The position numbers and the translations under genes were made by a program. This document shows positions 35,692-43,049 of a stretch of DNA of 64,000 bases, piece by piece (the first letter of the stretch is position 1; each line of letters starts with the position of its first letter). Where the stretch lies: NCBI RefSeq assembly GCF_900110555.1, contig NZ_FOEE01000001.1, positions 496,001-560,000 on the forward strand, written 5' to 3'. A model generated the notes under the pieces. The model did no database searches, had not been told where the DNA came from, and was given only the letters and a program-made list of their open reading frames with translations. This DNA comes from Trujillonella endophytica (GTDB lineage Bacteria; Actinomycetota; Actinomycetes; Mycobacteriales; Geodermatophilaceae).

Positions 35692-36477
35692 ATGCCCGTC
35701 CGCCTGCTCACCGAGCTCTCCGCCCCCGCGATCGACGCGGCCCTCGGCCCCGACAGCGTGCTCGTCCTGCCCACCGGCGCGATCGAGCAGCACGGGCCGC
35801 ACCTGCCGGTGGCGACCGACCTGCTGATCGCGCAGGCCATGGCGGAGCGGGCGGTCGAGCGGTTCGGCGACGAGCTCGACCTGTGGCTGCTGCCGCCGCT
35901 GGCGTACACGAAGTCCAACGAGCACGCCTGGTCGTCGGGCACCTTCTGGCTGTCGGCGGCCACCCTCACCGCGGTGCTGGCCGACCTCGGCCGCAGCGTC
36001 GCGCGCACCCCGGCCCGGCGGCTGGCCTTCCTCAACGGGCACGGCGGCAACTCGGCGCTGCTCCAGGTGGCCGCCCGCGACATCCGGCTGGAGACCGGGC
36101 TGCGCACCTTCACCCTCCACCCCCGCCTGCCGGCCGACCAGGGCGGAACGAGCCCCGCGGACGAGCTCGGCATGGGCGTGCACGGCGGCTTCGAGGAGAC
36201 GGCGCTGATGCTGCACCTGCGCCCCGACCTGGTGGACATGACCCGGGCCGACCGGTGGGTGCCCGAGCACCTGGCCGCCTACCGGCACGTGCGGTTCGGC
36301 GGCTCGGTGAGCTTCGGCTGGTCGTCGGACGACTTCGGCCCCGCGGGCGTGATCGGCGACGCCCGCGCGGCCACCGCCGAGGCCGGCGCGCGCAGGGCCG
36401 AGGAGGCCGTGACCTACCTGGGCGAGGCGCTGGCGGAGGTGGCCCGCTTCGACCCGACGCCGCCGTCCGCGGCGTGA
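35692..36477 (+). CDS. Creatininase-family metal-dependent amide hydrolase
   Basis: 261 aa from ATG 35692. The metal ligands are in place: IEQHGPHLPVATD (Glu32, His34, Asp43), FLNGHGGNS, VHGG and FEETALML. The family includes creatinine amidohydrolase, the riboflavin-pathway formamide hydrolase and MftE. Its position head-to-head with the altered amidohydrolase suggests ring opening or amide cleavage in the same catabolic locus. The sequence alone does not prove creatinine as substrate. No MftE-partner (mycofactocin) genes are nearby. Confidence 0.85.
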   Translation: MPVRLLTELSAPAIDAALGPDSVLVLPTGAIEQHGPHLPVATDLLIAQAMAERAVERFGDELDLWLLPPLAYTKSNEHAWSSGTFWLSAATLTAVLADLGRSVARTPARRLAFLNGHGGNSALLQVAARDIRLETGLRTFTLHPRLPADQGGTSPADELGMGVHGGFEETALMLHLRPDLVDMTRADRWVPEHLAAYRHVRFGGSVSFGWSSDDFGPAGVIGDARAATAEAGARRAEEAVTYLGEALAEVARFDPTPPSAA

Positions 36478-36512
36478 CGGCACCGACCCGTCAGTGACGT
36501 TGGTCCCCTGGA

Positions 36513-36522
36513 TCACATGTGA
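36513..36522. promoter_or_regulatory. Palindrome TCACATGTGA upstream of the MGH1 gene
   Basis: A perfect 10-bp palindrome in the 102 bp between the creatininase stop and the glycosidase start. The CACATGTGATC core recurs on the plus strand at 45112. An A+T-rich palindrome is conspicuous in this composition, but no regulator is known for it. Confidence 0.3.
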
Positions 36523-36579
36523 CACGCGCTGCACCCCACTCGTCACCGAGAGGCAACGTCGCCGTGTCACTGTTGGTCG

Positions 36580-39330
36580 GTGACCGTCGCAGCAGCACCG
36601 GGCGTCCCCGACGACCCGCGCCTCGCCGTGCCCGGTCCTCCGGACGCTCCCGCGCCGGAGTCCGCAGCACCGCGCACCGCCGAACACGCCCGCCTCGCGG
36701 AATCGGGCAGCATGACGGCGCCCTGGCGCACCTGGGGTCCGTACCTCGCCGGCCGGCAGTGGGGAACGGTCCGCGAGGACTACTCCGAGGACGGCGACGC
36801 CTGGGCCTCGTTCCCCTTCGACCACGCGCACGCCCGCGCCTACCGCTGGGGCGAGGACGGGCTGGGCGGCATCTGCGACCGCTTCGGCTTCCTCAACTTC
36901 TCCGTCGCGATGTGGAACGGCAGGGACCCGATCCTCAAGGAGCGGCTGTTCGGCCTCACCAACGAGGAGGGCAACCACGGCGAGGACGCCAAGGAGCACT
37001 GGTGGGCCGTCGACGGCACCCCCACCCACTCCTGGATGCAGTGGCTCTACCGCTACCCGCAGGCCGAGTACCCCTACGAGCAGTTGCGCGAGGAGAACGC
37101 CCGCCGCAGCCGGCTCGAGCGCGAGTTCGAGCTCGCCGACACCGGCGTGCTGGACCAGGACCGCTTCTTCGACGTGCAGGTCAGCTACGCCAAGTCGGGG
37201 CCGGAGGACGTCTGCATCGTCGTCACCGCCACCAACCACGGGCCCGAGTCCGCGCCGCTGCACCTGCTGCCGCAGGTGTGGTTCCGCAACACCTGGTCCT
37301 GGGGCGGGGACAAGCGCCAGGGCGTGATCCGCCAGCTGTTGGCGCCCACCCTGACGGTGTCCGGGTTGGAGGCCGTCGAGGCCGAGCACGGCTACCTGGG
37401 CCGTTACGTGCTCGCCGCGGAGGGGTCGCCGACGGTCCTGCACTGCGACAACGAGACCAACGCCGTCACCCTGTTCGGTGCGGAACGCAACACCACGAAG
37501 TACCCCAAGGACGGCATCGGCCGCCGGGTCGTCGAGGGCGACCGGAGCGCGGTCAACCCGGCCGACACCGGCACCAAGGCCGCGTTCTGGTACCGGTGGG
37601 AGGCCGTCGCGCCGGGGGAGACGGTCACCGTGCGGCTGCGGCTGCGGCAGGCCGACCCCGACGACGCGGTGTTCGGCGAGGAGTTCGACGCCGTCCTGGC
37701 CACCCGGCGGGCCGAGGCGGACGAGTTCTACGGCACCGTCATCCACCCCGGCCTCGCCGAGGAGGACCGGCACGTCGCCCGCCGCGCCTACGCCGGGCTG
37801 CTGTGGACCAAGCAGCTGTACCGCTTCGACGTCTCCCAGTGGCTGGACGGCGACCCGGAGTCCCCGGCGCCGGAGTCGCGGCGCAAGCGGGGCCGGCGGA
37901 ACTCCGGCTGGCGGCACCTGGCGCTGGCCGACGTCATCTCGATGCCCGACGAGTGGGAGTACCCGTGGTTCGCCGCGTGGGACACCGCCTTCCACTGCAT
38001 CCCCCTCGCGCACGTGGACCCGGACTTCGCCAAGGAGCAGCTGGTCCTCATGTGCCGCGAGTGGGCCATGCACCCCAACGGGCAGCTGCCGGCCTACGAG
38101 TGGGCCTTCGGTGACGTCAACCCGCCGGTGCACGCCTGGGCCGCCTGGCACGTCTACCGGATCGACGGCTACCGGGACCGGCAGTTCCTCATCCGGGTGT
38201 TCACCAAGCTGCTGCTGAACTTCTCCTGGTGGGTCAACCGCAAGGACTCCACCGGGTCGGGCCTGTTCGAGGGCGGCTTCCTCGGCATGGACAACATCGC
38301 GCTGTTCGACCGGTCCGCGCCGCTGCCGCCGGGCTACCGGCTCGAGCAGTCCGACGCCACCAGCTGGATGGCGTTCTACTGCCAGCAGATGTTCAAGATC
38401 GCCCTCGAGCTCTCCCGGTTCGACCAGGCGTGGGACTCGACCGCGACGAAGTTCCTCGAGCACTTCCTGTCCATCGCGCAGGCGATGAACAACTTCGGCT
38501 CGCACGAGGAGTCGCTGTGGAACGAGGAGGACGGCTTCTTCTACGACGTCCTCGTCTCCCCGGACGGCACCGCCGAGCCGCTGCGGGTGCGCTCGATGGT
38601 CGGCCTGCTGCCGATCCTGGGCGCCACCGAGGTGCCGGGGTGGATCCAGTCCGAGTGTCCCGACGTCGCCAACCAGCTCCGCTGGCTGCAGCGCCGCCGT
38701 CCCGAGCTGGTCGGGCCGCTGCGCAGCCGGTCCGCGCCCGAGGGCCGCAAGATGATCCTGTCGCTGGTCGACCGCGACCGGCTCGAGCGCATCCTGCGCC
38801 GGATGTTCGACACCGAGGAGTTCCTCTCCCCGTACGGCATCCGCTCGCTGTCCAAGGCCACCGGTCAGGTCGTCGCGCAGGTCGGCGGCCGCGACGTCTC
38901 CATCGAGTACGAGCCGGGGGAGTCGCGGACCAAGCTGTTCGGTGGCAACTCCAACTGGCGCGGCCCGGTCTGGTTCCCGGTCAACGTGCTGCTGGCCGAC
39001 AAGCTGCGGACCCTGGGCCGCTTCTACGGCGACTCGTTCACCATCGAGATCCCGACCCGCTCGGGCAACCACTGCACGCTGGTGGAGGCCGCCGACCTGA
39101 TCGACTCCAGCCTGACCGGGCTGTTCCGGCCCGTCGACGGCAAGCGCCCGGCCGACGGCAAGCGGATCGAGGCGAGCGAGTCGCCGCTGTGGCAGGAACA
39201 CCCGACGTTCAGCGAGTTCTTCGACGGCGACACCGGCGAGGGCCTGGGCGCCACGCACCAGACCGGCTGGACGGCGCTGGTCGCGCACCTGCTCAACCCG
39301 CGGCTGCCCCCCGACCCCCGCTTCGCCTGA
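36580..39330 (+). CDS. MGH1-like (GH63-related) glycoside hydrolase
   Basis: 916 aa from GTG 36580; an in-frame ATG at 36712 is the alternative start, and conserved sequence begins there (PWRTWGPYLAGRQWGTVRED). The N-terminal beta domain is followed by an (alpha/alpha)6 barrel with DVISMPDEWEYPWFAAWDTAF, EWAFGDVNPPVHAWAAWH and NWRGPVWFPVN, typical of mannosylglycerate/glucosylglycerate hydrolase-like and GH63 enzymes. It should cleave alpha-glycosides of a compatible solute or oligosaccharide. There is no signal peptide, so it acts in the cytoplasm. Confidence 0.85.
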   Translation: MTVAAAPGVPDDPRLAVPGPPDAPAPESAAPRTAEHARLAESGSMTAPWRTWGPYLAGRQWGTVREDYSEDGDAWASFPFDHAHARAYRWGEDGLGGICDRFGFLNFSVAMWNGRDPILKERLFGLTNEEGNHGEDAKEHWWAVDGTPTHSWMQWLYRYPQAEYPYEQLREENARRSRLEREFELADTGVLDQDRFFDVQVSYAKSGPEDVCIVVTATNHGPESAPLHLLPQVWFRNTWSWGGDKRQGVIRQLLAPTLTVSGLEAVEAEHGYLGRYVLAAEGSPTVLHCDNETNAVTLFGAERNTTKYPKDGIGRRVVEGDRSAVNPADTGTKAAFWYRWEAVAPGETVTVRLRLRQADPDDAVFGEEFDAVLATRRAEADEFYGTVIHPGLAEEDRHVARRAYAGLLWTKQLYRFDVSQWLDGDPESPAPESRRKRGRRNSGWRHLALADVISMPDEWEYPWFAAWDTAFHCIPLAHVDPDFAKEQLVLMCREWAMHPNGQLPAYEWAFGDVNPPVHAWAAWHVYRIDGYRDRQFLIRVFTKLLLNFSWWVNRKDSTGSGLFEGGFLGMDNIALFDRSAPLPPGYRLEQSDATSWMAFYCQQMFKIALELSRFDQAWDSTATKFLEHFLSIAQAMNNFGSHEESLWNEEDGFFYDVLVSPDGTAEPLRVRSMVGLLPILGATEVPGWIQSECPDVANQLRWLQRRRPELVGPLRSRSAPEGRKMILSLVDRDRLERILRRMFDTEEFLSPYGIRSLSKATGQVVAQVGGRDVSIEYEPGESRTKLFGGNSNWRGPVWFPVNVLLADKLRTLGRFYGDSFTIEIPTRSGNHCTLVEAADLIDSSLTGLFRPVDGKRPADGKRIEASESPLWQEHPTFSEFFDGDTGEGLGATHQTGWTALVAHLLNPRLPPDPRFA

Positions 39331-39371
39331 GCCGAGGAGGGGTGGGGGAGGGGCCGGCGAGGGGTCGGCCC

Positions 39372-39396
39372 GCGTCGAGATCGGCGATCTCGACGC
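39372..39396. repeat. Near-perfect 25-bp palindrome, first of a pair
   Basis: Twelve-base arms (GCGTCGAGATCG and CGATCTCGACGC) flank a single G. With one central base it cannot form an ordinary hairpin loop of that stem length unless a few pairs open. It lies between convergent genes, 42 bp after the glycosidase stop. Confidence 0.8.
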
Positions 39397-39413
39397 TGCC
39401 CGCCGCTGATACC

Positions 39414-39434
39414 GCCGAGATCGCCGATCTCGGC
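39414..39434. repeat. 21-bp palindrome, second of a pair
   Basis: Ten-base arms (GCCGAGATCG and CGATCTCGGC) flank a single C. Its 15-bp core is the reverse complement of the core of the palindrome at 39372-39396, so the two can also pair with each other as one large stem. That could act as a two-way terminator. Confidence 0.8.
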
Positions 39435-39451
39435 CTCGCGGGAGGGACCGG

Positions 39452-39811
39452 TCAGCTGCGGGCGGCGGCCACGACCTCGGTGCGGGTCCGGTCGTCGCGG
39501 GCCACCCAGGCGCGGCCGTCGTCGCCCAGCACGATCGGGCGCTGGATCAGCCGGGGGTTCTCGGCGAGCACCCGGATCCAGGCGTCGGCGTCGCGCGGCG
39601 CGTCCTTCAGGCCCAGCTCCTTGGCCAGTGGCTCGGACATCCGCGTGATGTCCCACGGCTGCAGCCCGAGCGCGGCGAGGGCGGCCCGCAGCTCGGCCTC
39701 GGTCGGCGGCTCGTCGAGGTAGCGCCGCAGCGTGTAGTCGACGCCGGCCTCGTCCAGCTGCGACCGGGCGATGCGGCACTTGGAGCACGAGGGGTTGAAC
39801 CAGACCTCCAC
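39452..39811 (-). CDS. ArsC/Spx-family thioredoxin-fold protein
   Basis: 119 aa from GTG or ATG ending at 39811. The N-terminal MEVWFNPSCSKCRIA contains the redox CSKC motif, followed by DYTLRRYLDEPPTEAELRAAL and LIQRPIVLGDDG, the conserved RP loop of ArsC. It could be a glutaredoxin-coupled arsenate reductase or an ArsC-like protein of unknown role. No ArsR or ArsB gene is nearby, so arsenic resistance is not supported by context. Confidence 0.85.
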   Translation of the reverse strand: MEVWFNPSCSKCRIARSQLDEAGVDYTLRRYLDEPPTEAELRAALAALGLQPWDITRMSEPLAKELGLKDAPRDADAWIRVLAENPRLIQRPIVLGDDGRAWVARDDRTRTEVVAAARS

Positions 39812-39909
39812 GCACCGACCCTAGGGGCCGGGAACGGGCGCCCCGGGGCCGGGGTTAGGGTCGACCACCGACATCGAGCCGTCCCGCGGGGGACGACGAG
39901 GGGAGCCAC

Positions 39910-40302
39910 GTGGTGGAGCGGGAGTCCGGCCCGACCGAGGACGGCGGGCCGGTCGCGCCGCCGATTCCCTCGTTCGAGTCGCTGCGCGCGCCGCGACGGC
40001 GGTCGGCGATCGACCTGCTCCTGTCGCCCCTGGAGATCCCGACGGAACCGCCGGTCGAGACGCGGGTCGAGGATGTTCCGGTCGAGGTCGCGACCCCGGT
40101 CCCGGCCGCGCCGCCCGTCGAGGTCCCGGCCGCGCCGCCCATCGAGGGCCCGGTCGCCGCGGCGTCGCCCGTCGCTCCCCGCCCCGCCGAGTGGGGCGAC
40201 CTGCTGCACCTGGGCACCCGGCTGGGTGTCTGCGCGGTCCGCCTCGTGGCCGACGGCGCTTCCCGCGGCCTCGCCGGCGTGCGGTCGCTGCTGCGGGGCT
40301 GA
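39910..40302 (+). CDS. Pro/Val/Ala-rich hypothetical protein
   Basis: 130 aa from GTG 39910 (a second GTG follows immediately) with GGGGAG about 8 nt upstream. A conserved-looking N-terminal block (PSFESLRAPRRRSAIDLLLS) leads to a 50-residue Pro/Val/Glu repeat, then an amphipathic C-terminal helix (LLHLGTRLGVCAVRLVADG). No family recognised. The repeat suggests an extended spacer; the last helix could touch membrane or a partner. Confidence 0.55.
   Translation: MVERESGPTEDGGPVAPPIPSFESLRAPRRRSAIDLLLSPLEIPTEPPVETRVEDVPVEVATPVPAAPPVEVPAAPPIEGPVAAASPVAPRPAEWGDLLHLGTRLGVCAVRLVADGASRGLAGVRSLLRG
40099..40146 (+). repeat. Two tandem 24-bp units
   Basis: The unit starting GTCCCGGCCGCGCCGCCC occurs twice back to back with one base changed, encoding VPAAPPVE then VPAAPPIE in the Pro-rich protein. 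Its length keeps the frame. Confidence 0.85.
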
Positions 40303-40348
40303 GACCCGGCTTCCTGCGGGGGTCGCCGGACCCGAGGGTCCGGGCCCC

Positions 40349-40384
40349 GGTGCTCTGCGTACGGGGAGACGCAGGGCACGGGGC
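40349..40384. other. Imperfect stem-loop in the gap before the cold-shock gene
   Basis: GTGCTCTGCGT (40350-40360) pairs with ACGCAGGGCAC (40369-40379) through one wobble, and flanking C and G runs extend it with a bulge. A smaller stem GGACCC/GGGTCC precedes it at 40328-40341. These could end transcription of the Pro-rich gene or form a small RNA; I see no open frame here. Confidence 0.4.
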
Positions 40385-40463
40385 GCCTGCGAGGAACCCC
40401 AGGTGCCTGCGCGCGCACCGGGCAGGGGTCCGCACGCGCGGACGCCGGGGCCGGGAACGCGAG

Positions 40464-40494
40464 AAGGGCCACGGCGCAGTGCGCCGTGGCCCTT
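40464..40494 (-). terminator. Terminator of the cold-shock gene
   Basis: A perfect 14-bp stem AAGGGCCACGGCGC / GCGCCGTGGCCCTT with a 3-nt loop, 14 bp beyond the csp stop codon. Confidence 0.85.
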
Positions 40495-40508
40495 CCGTAC
40501 GTCTGAGA

Positions 40509-40712
40509 TCAGACGGCGCGAACGTTCTCCGCCTGCGGGCCCTTCTGGCCCTGCGTGACGTCGAACTCGACCTGCTGGCCCTCGTCGAGGGACTTGTAGC
40601 CGCTGCCGCTGATGGCGGAGTAGTGGCAGAAGACGTCGGCGCCGCCGCCGTCCTGGGCGATGAAGCCGAAGCCCTTCTCCGCGTTGAACCACTTCACTGT
40701 GCCGGTGGCCAT
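40509..40712 (-). CDS. Cold-shock domain protein (CspA family)
   Basis: 67 aa from ATG 40712. RNA-binding motifs are RNP1 KGFGFI and RNP2-like DVFCHYSAI (usually VFVHF), in the single OB-fold of CspA proteins. It melts RNA secondary structure and helps translation, especially after temperature shift. A 145-nt leader separates the ATG from the predicted promoter, as in many csp genes, where the leader itself is thermoresponsive. Terminator at 40464-40494 closes a single-gene unit. Confidence 0.95.
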   Translation of the reverse strand: MATGTVKWFNAEKGFGFIAQDGGGADVFCHYSAISGSGYKSLDEGQQVEFDVTQGQKGPQAENVRAV

Positions 40713-40862
40713 GCTGTTCTCATTCCGTGCTGGGAGGTGTCCGGACCGGTATGGCACCGGGCCGGGGTCGCCGCACCGACCCGCAGGACCGAGTGGAACG
40801 TCAGGCAGAGACGACTGCGGACGTCCGAGAACGAAGCAGAGGTACAACAGCGACCGACACCC

Positions 40863-40891
40863 ACTGTAGGCGATGGAGCGCCGCAGGTCGA
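40863..40891 (-). promoter_or_regulatory. Predicted promoter of the cold-shock gene
   Basis: Minus strand: -35 TCGACC (40886-40891), 17-bp spacer, -10 TACAGT (40863-40868, TAnnnT). It predicts a start near 40857 and a long 5' leader. Confidence 0.4.
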
Positions 40892-40928
40892 TGCCCGGGC
40901 CCCACAGACATCGCCGGGGAGGTGCTCG

Positions 40929-41264
40929 TCACCAGCGGAGCGGGTGCGTCAGGCGCGTGTGGGCGGTGCGGCAGACCCGGCAGTTGCCCCAGGTGGCGAG
41001 CGCCAGCGGGGTGGTCGGGCCGGAGCACTCGGGGCACTCGGCGGGCTCGCCCTCGCGGGCGCGGGCGTCGGCGATCTGCTGGGCGCGCTCCTGGTGCCTG
41101 GCGGAGTCGCCCCGGCAGGGGCACCCCAGCTGGGCGTCGGCGCAGAGTCCACGGTGATTCGTGATGGGAGCCCCCTTCGGGTTCGCCGTCGACGCTACCC
41201 CCGCGCGCCTCGGGGTCAGGCCGTCCGGCGCAGCATTTAGCCGGATCGTGTCCGGCCCGCGCAC
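40929..41264 (-). CDS. Cys-rich zinc-ribbon-like protein, start uncertain
   Basis: Up to 111 aa from GTG 41264. The convincing part starts near residue 36 (NHRGLCADAQLGCPCRG), followed by a charged helix and a CxxC...CxxC ribbon: CPECSGPTTPLALATW then CRVCRTAHTRL. It resembles small zinc-ribbon proteins of nucleic acid metabolism. No ATG, GTG or TTG lies between the 41264 GTG and the conserved part; an ATC with a G5 run upstream (about 41171) could be an unusual start. It is divergent from the polymerase gene at 41320. Confidence 0.5.
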   Translation of the reverse strand: MRGPDTIRLNAAPDGLTPRRAGVASTANPKGAPITNHRGLCADAQLGCPCRGDSARHQERAQQIADARAREGEPAECPECSGPTTPLALATWGNCRVCRTAHTRLTHPLRW

Positions 41265-41319
41265 CAGGGGTGGACGGGCCGTCGCCGCCGGTGTCGGTGG
41301 GGTCGGCGAGACTGCGACC

Positions 41320-42978
41320 GTGCACCGCGTCCTGCTCCGGCGGCTGGAGGGCGGGCACGTCGAGGCCCGGGACCGGACCGACGACGGCGCTCCTGCCGGG
41401 GTCGCCCGGCTCGGGCCGGGCGAGCTCGCCGGCTACGTCGCGGAGCGCGAGCGCGCCGGCGTCCGCTGGGTGTGGGACGACACCACCCGCTGGTACCCGG
41501 CGCTGCTGGCGTCCGGGGTGCGGGTCGAGCGCTGCACCGACCTGCGGCTGGGCCACGCCGTCCTGCGCCGGTCGCCGTTCCTCGACCGGGCGTTGCTGAC
41601 CGGTCCCGACACCCCGGGCTGGGACGCGCTGGCGCCGGCCGAGCCGGGCGACGCGGCCCTGTTCCCGCTGACCGACCCCGCCGACGCCCTCGACCCGGGC
41701 GCGGAGGAGGACCGGCAGCGCGCCGCGGTGGCGGCCTCGCCGCAGCGGGGCCGGCTGGCGCTGCTCCTGGCCGCCGAGTCCTCCGGCGCCCTGGCCGCCG
41801 CCGAGATGACCGCGACCGGGCTGCCGTGGCGGGCCGACGTCCACGAGCGGCTGCTCACCGAACTGCTGGGCCCACGGCCGGCGCCGGGGCTGCGGCCGCG
41901 GGAGCTGGAGCGGCTCGCGGGGGAGGTGCGGGCCGAGCTGGCCGCGCCCGACCTCAATCCGGACTCGCCGGCCGAGGTGCTGCGCGCGCTGCAGGCCGCG
42001 GGGCTGGCGGTGGCCGACACCCGCTCGTGGACGCTGGAGCGGATAGACCACCCCGCCGTCCCCCCGCTGCTGGAGTACAAGCGGCTGGCGCGGCTGCTGT
42101 CGGCCAACGGCTGGGCCTGGCTGGACACCTGGGCCCGCGACGGGCGCTTCCGCCCCACCTTCCTGCCGGGTGGCGTCGTCACCGGCCGCTGGGCCTCCTC
42201 CGGCGGCGGCGCGCTCTCGGTGCCCACGCTGGTGCGCCCGGCGGCCGTGGCCGACGAGGGCCGGCGGCTGGTGGTGGCCGACGTCGCCCAGCTGGAACCC
42301 CGGGTGCTGGCCGGCATGAGCGGGGACACGGCGATGGCCGAGGCCGCCCGCGCCGCCGACCTGTACGAGGGGATGGTCGCCGGCGGCGCGGTCGCGACCC
42401 GGGCCGAGGCCAAGCTCGGCATCCTCGGCGCCATGTACGGCGGCACCCGCGGGGAGAGCGGCCGGATGCTGCCGCGGCTGGCCCGCCGCTATCCGCGCGC
42501 CATCAGCCTCGTCGAGGAGGCGGCGCGGGCGGGGGAGCGGGGGGAGGTGGTGTCCACCCTGCTGGGCCGCGGGTCGCCGCCGCCGACCGGCGCGTGGGCC
42601 CAGCGCCCGCTCGACCTCGGCGAGGCGCCGGAGGAGACGGGCCCGCGGGCGGACCGGGACCGCGACCGTCGCGCGTGGGGCCGGTTCACCCGCAACTTCG
42701 TCGTCCAGGGCACGGGTGCGGAGTGGGCGCTGTGCTGGCTGGCGGACCTGCGCAACCGGTTGTGGCGGCTGGGGGAGGGACCGCTGGAGCAGCGGCCGCA
42801 CCTGGTGTTCTTCCTGCACGACGAGGTCGTGGTCGACACCCCGGAGGAGCTGGCCGGGGCCGTGGTCGAGGAGGTGCACCGGTCCGCGGGCGTCGCCGGC
42901 CGGTTGCTGTTCGGCACGTTCGGCGTCGACTTCCCGCTCGACGTGGCCGTCGTCCGCTCCTGGGCCGACGCGGGCTGA
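41320..42978 (+). CDS. Family A DNA polymerase-like protein (3'-5' exonuclease/polymerase type)
   Basis: 552 aa from GTG 41320. Polymerase motifs are present: motif A DVAQLEPRVLAGMSGD (Asp321), motif B RAEAKLGILGAMYGG, motif C HDEVVVDT (His500, Asp501, Glu502), and the thumb-side GGVVTGRWASSGG. The protein is much shorter than Pol I (about 900 aa): it has no 5'-nuclease domain, and the N-terminal 170 residues lack the DxE exonuclease acids, so proofreading is probably lost. This is the actinobacterial 'bifunctional 3'-5' exonuclease/DNA polymerase' group of uncertain role. Confidence 0.85.
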   Translation: MHRVLLRRLEGGHVEARDRTDDGAPAGVARLGPGELAGYVAERERAGVRWVWDDTTRWYPALLASGVRVERCTDLRLGHAVLRRSPFLDRALLTGPDTPGWDALAPAEPGDAALFPLTDPADALDPGAEEDRQRAAVAASPQRGRLALLLAAESSGALAAAEMTATGLPWRADVHERLLTELLGPRPAPGLRPRELERLAGEVRAELAAPDLNPDSPAEVLRALQAAGLAVADTRSWTLERIDHPAVPPLLEYKRLARLLSANGWAWLDTWARDGRFRPTFLPGGVVTGRWASSGGGALSVPTLVRPAAVADEGRRLVVADVAQLEPRVLAGMSGDTAMAEAARAADLYEGMVAGGAVATRAEAKLGILGAMYGGTRGESGRMLPRLARRYPRAISLVEEAARAGERGEVVSTLLGRGSPPPTGAWAQRPLDLGEAPEETGPRADRDRDRRAWGRFTRNFVVQGTGAEWALCWLADLRNRLWRLGEGPLEQRPHLVFFLHDEVVVDTPEELAGAVVEEVHRSAGVAGRLLFGTFGVDFPLDVAVVRSWADAG

Positions 42979-42993
42979 GGGCGCCCGGAACGG

Positions 42994-43029
42994 CGGGACC
43001 CCCGCAGCCGGATGGCTGCGGGGGTCCCG
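42994..43029. terminator. Bidirectional terminator between the polymerase gene and pckG
   Basis: A 16-bp perfect stem with a 4-nt loop: arms GGGACCCCCGCAGCC and GGCTGCGGGGGTCCC plus an outer C-G pair. It serves the convergent genes ending at 42978 and 43050. Confidence 0.85.
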
Positions 43030-43049
43030 GGTCGTTCAGTGCGGAGGGG

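Noticed and set aside
34266-36239. Longer amidohydrolase reading back to 36239
   Set aside because: The extra N-terminus would be antisense to the creatininase gene, which has intact metal motifs. The family start matches GTG 35597.
39452-39811. Arsenic resistance operon
   Set aside because: Only an ArsC/Spx-like gene is present; no ArsR, Acr3 or ArsB neighbour.
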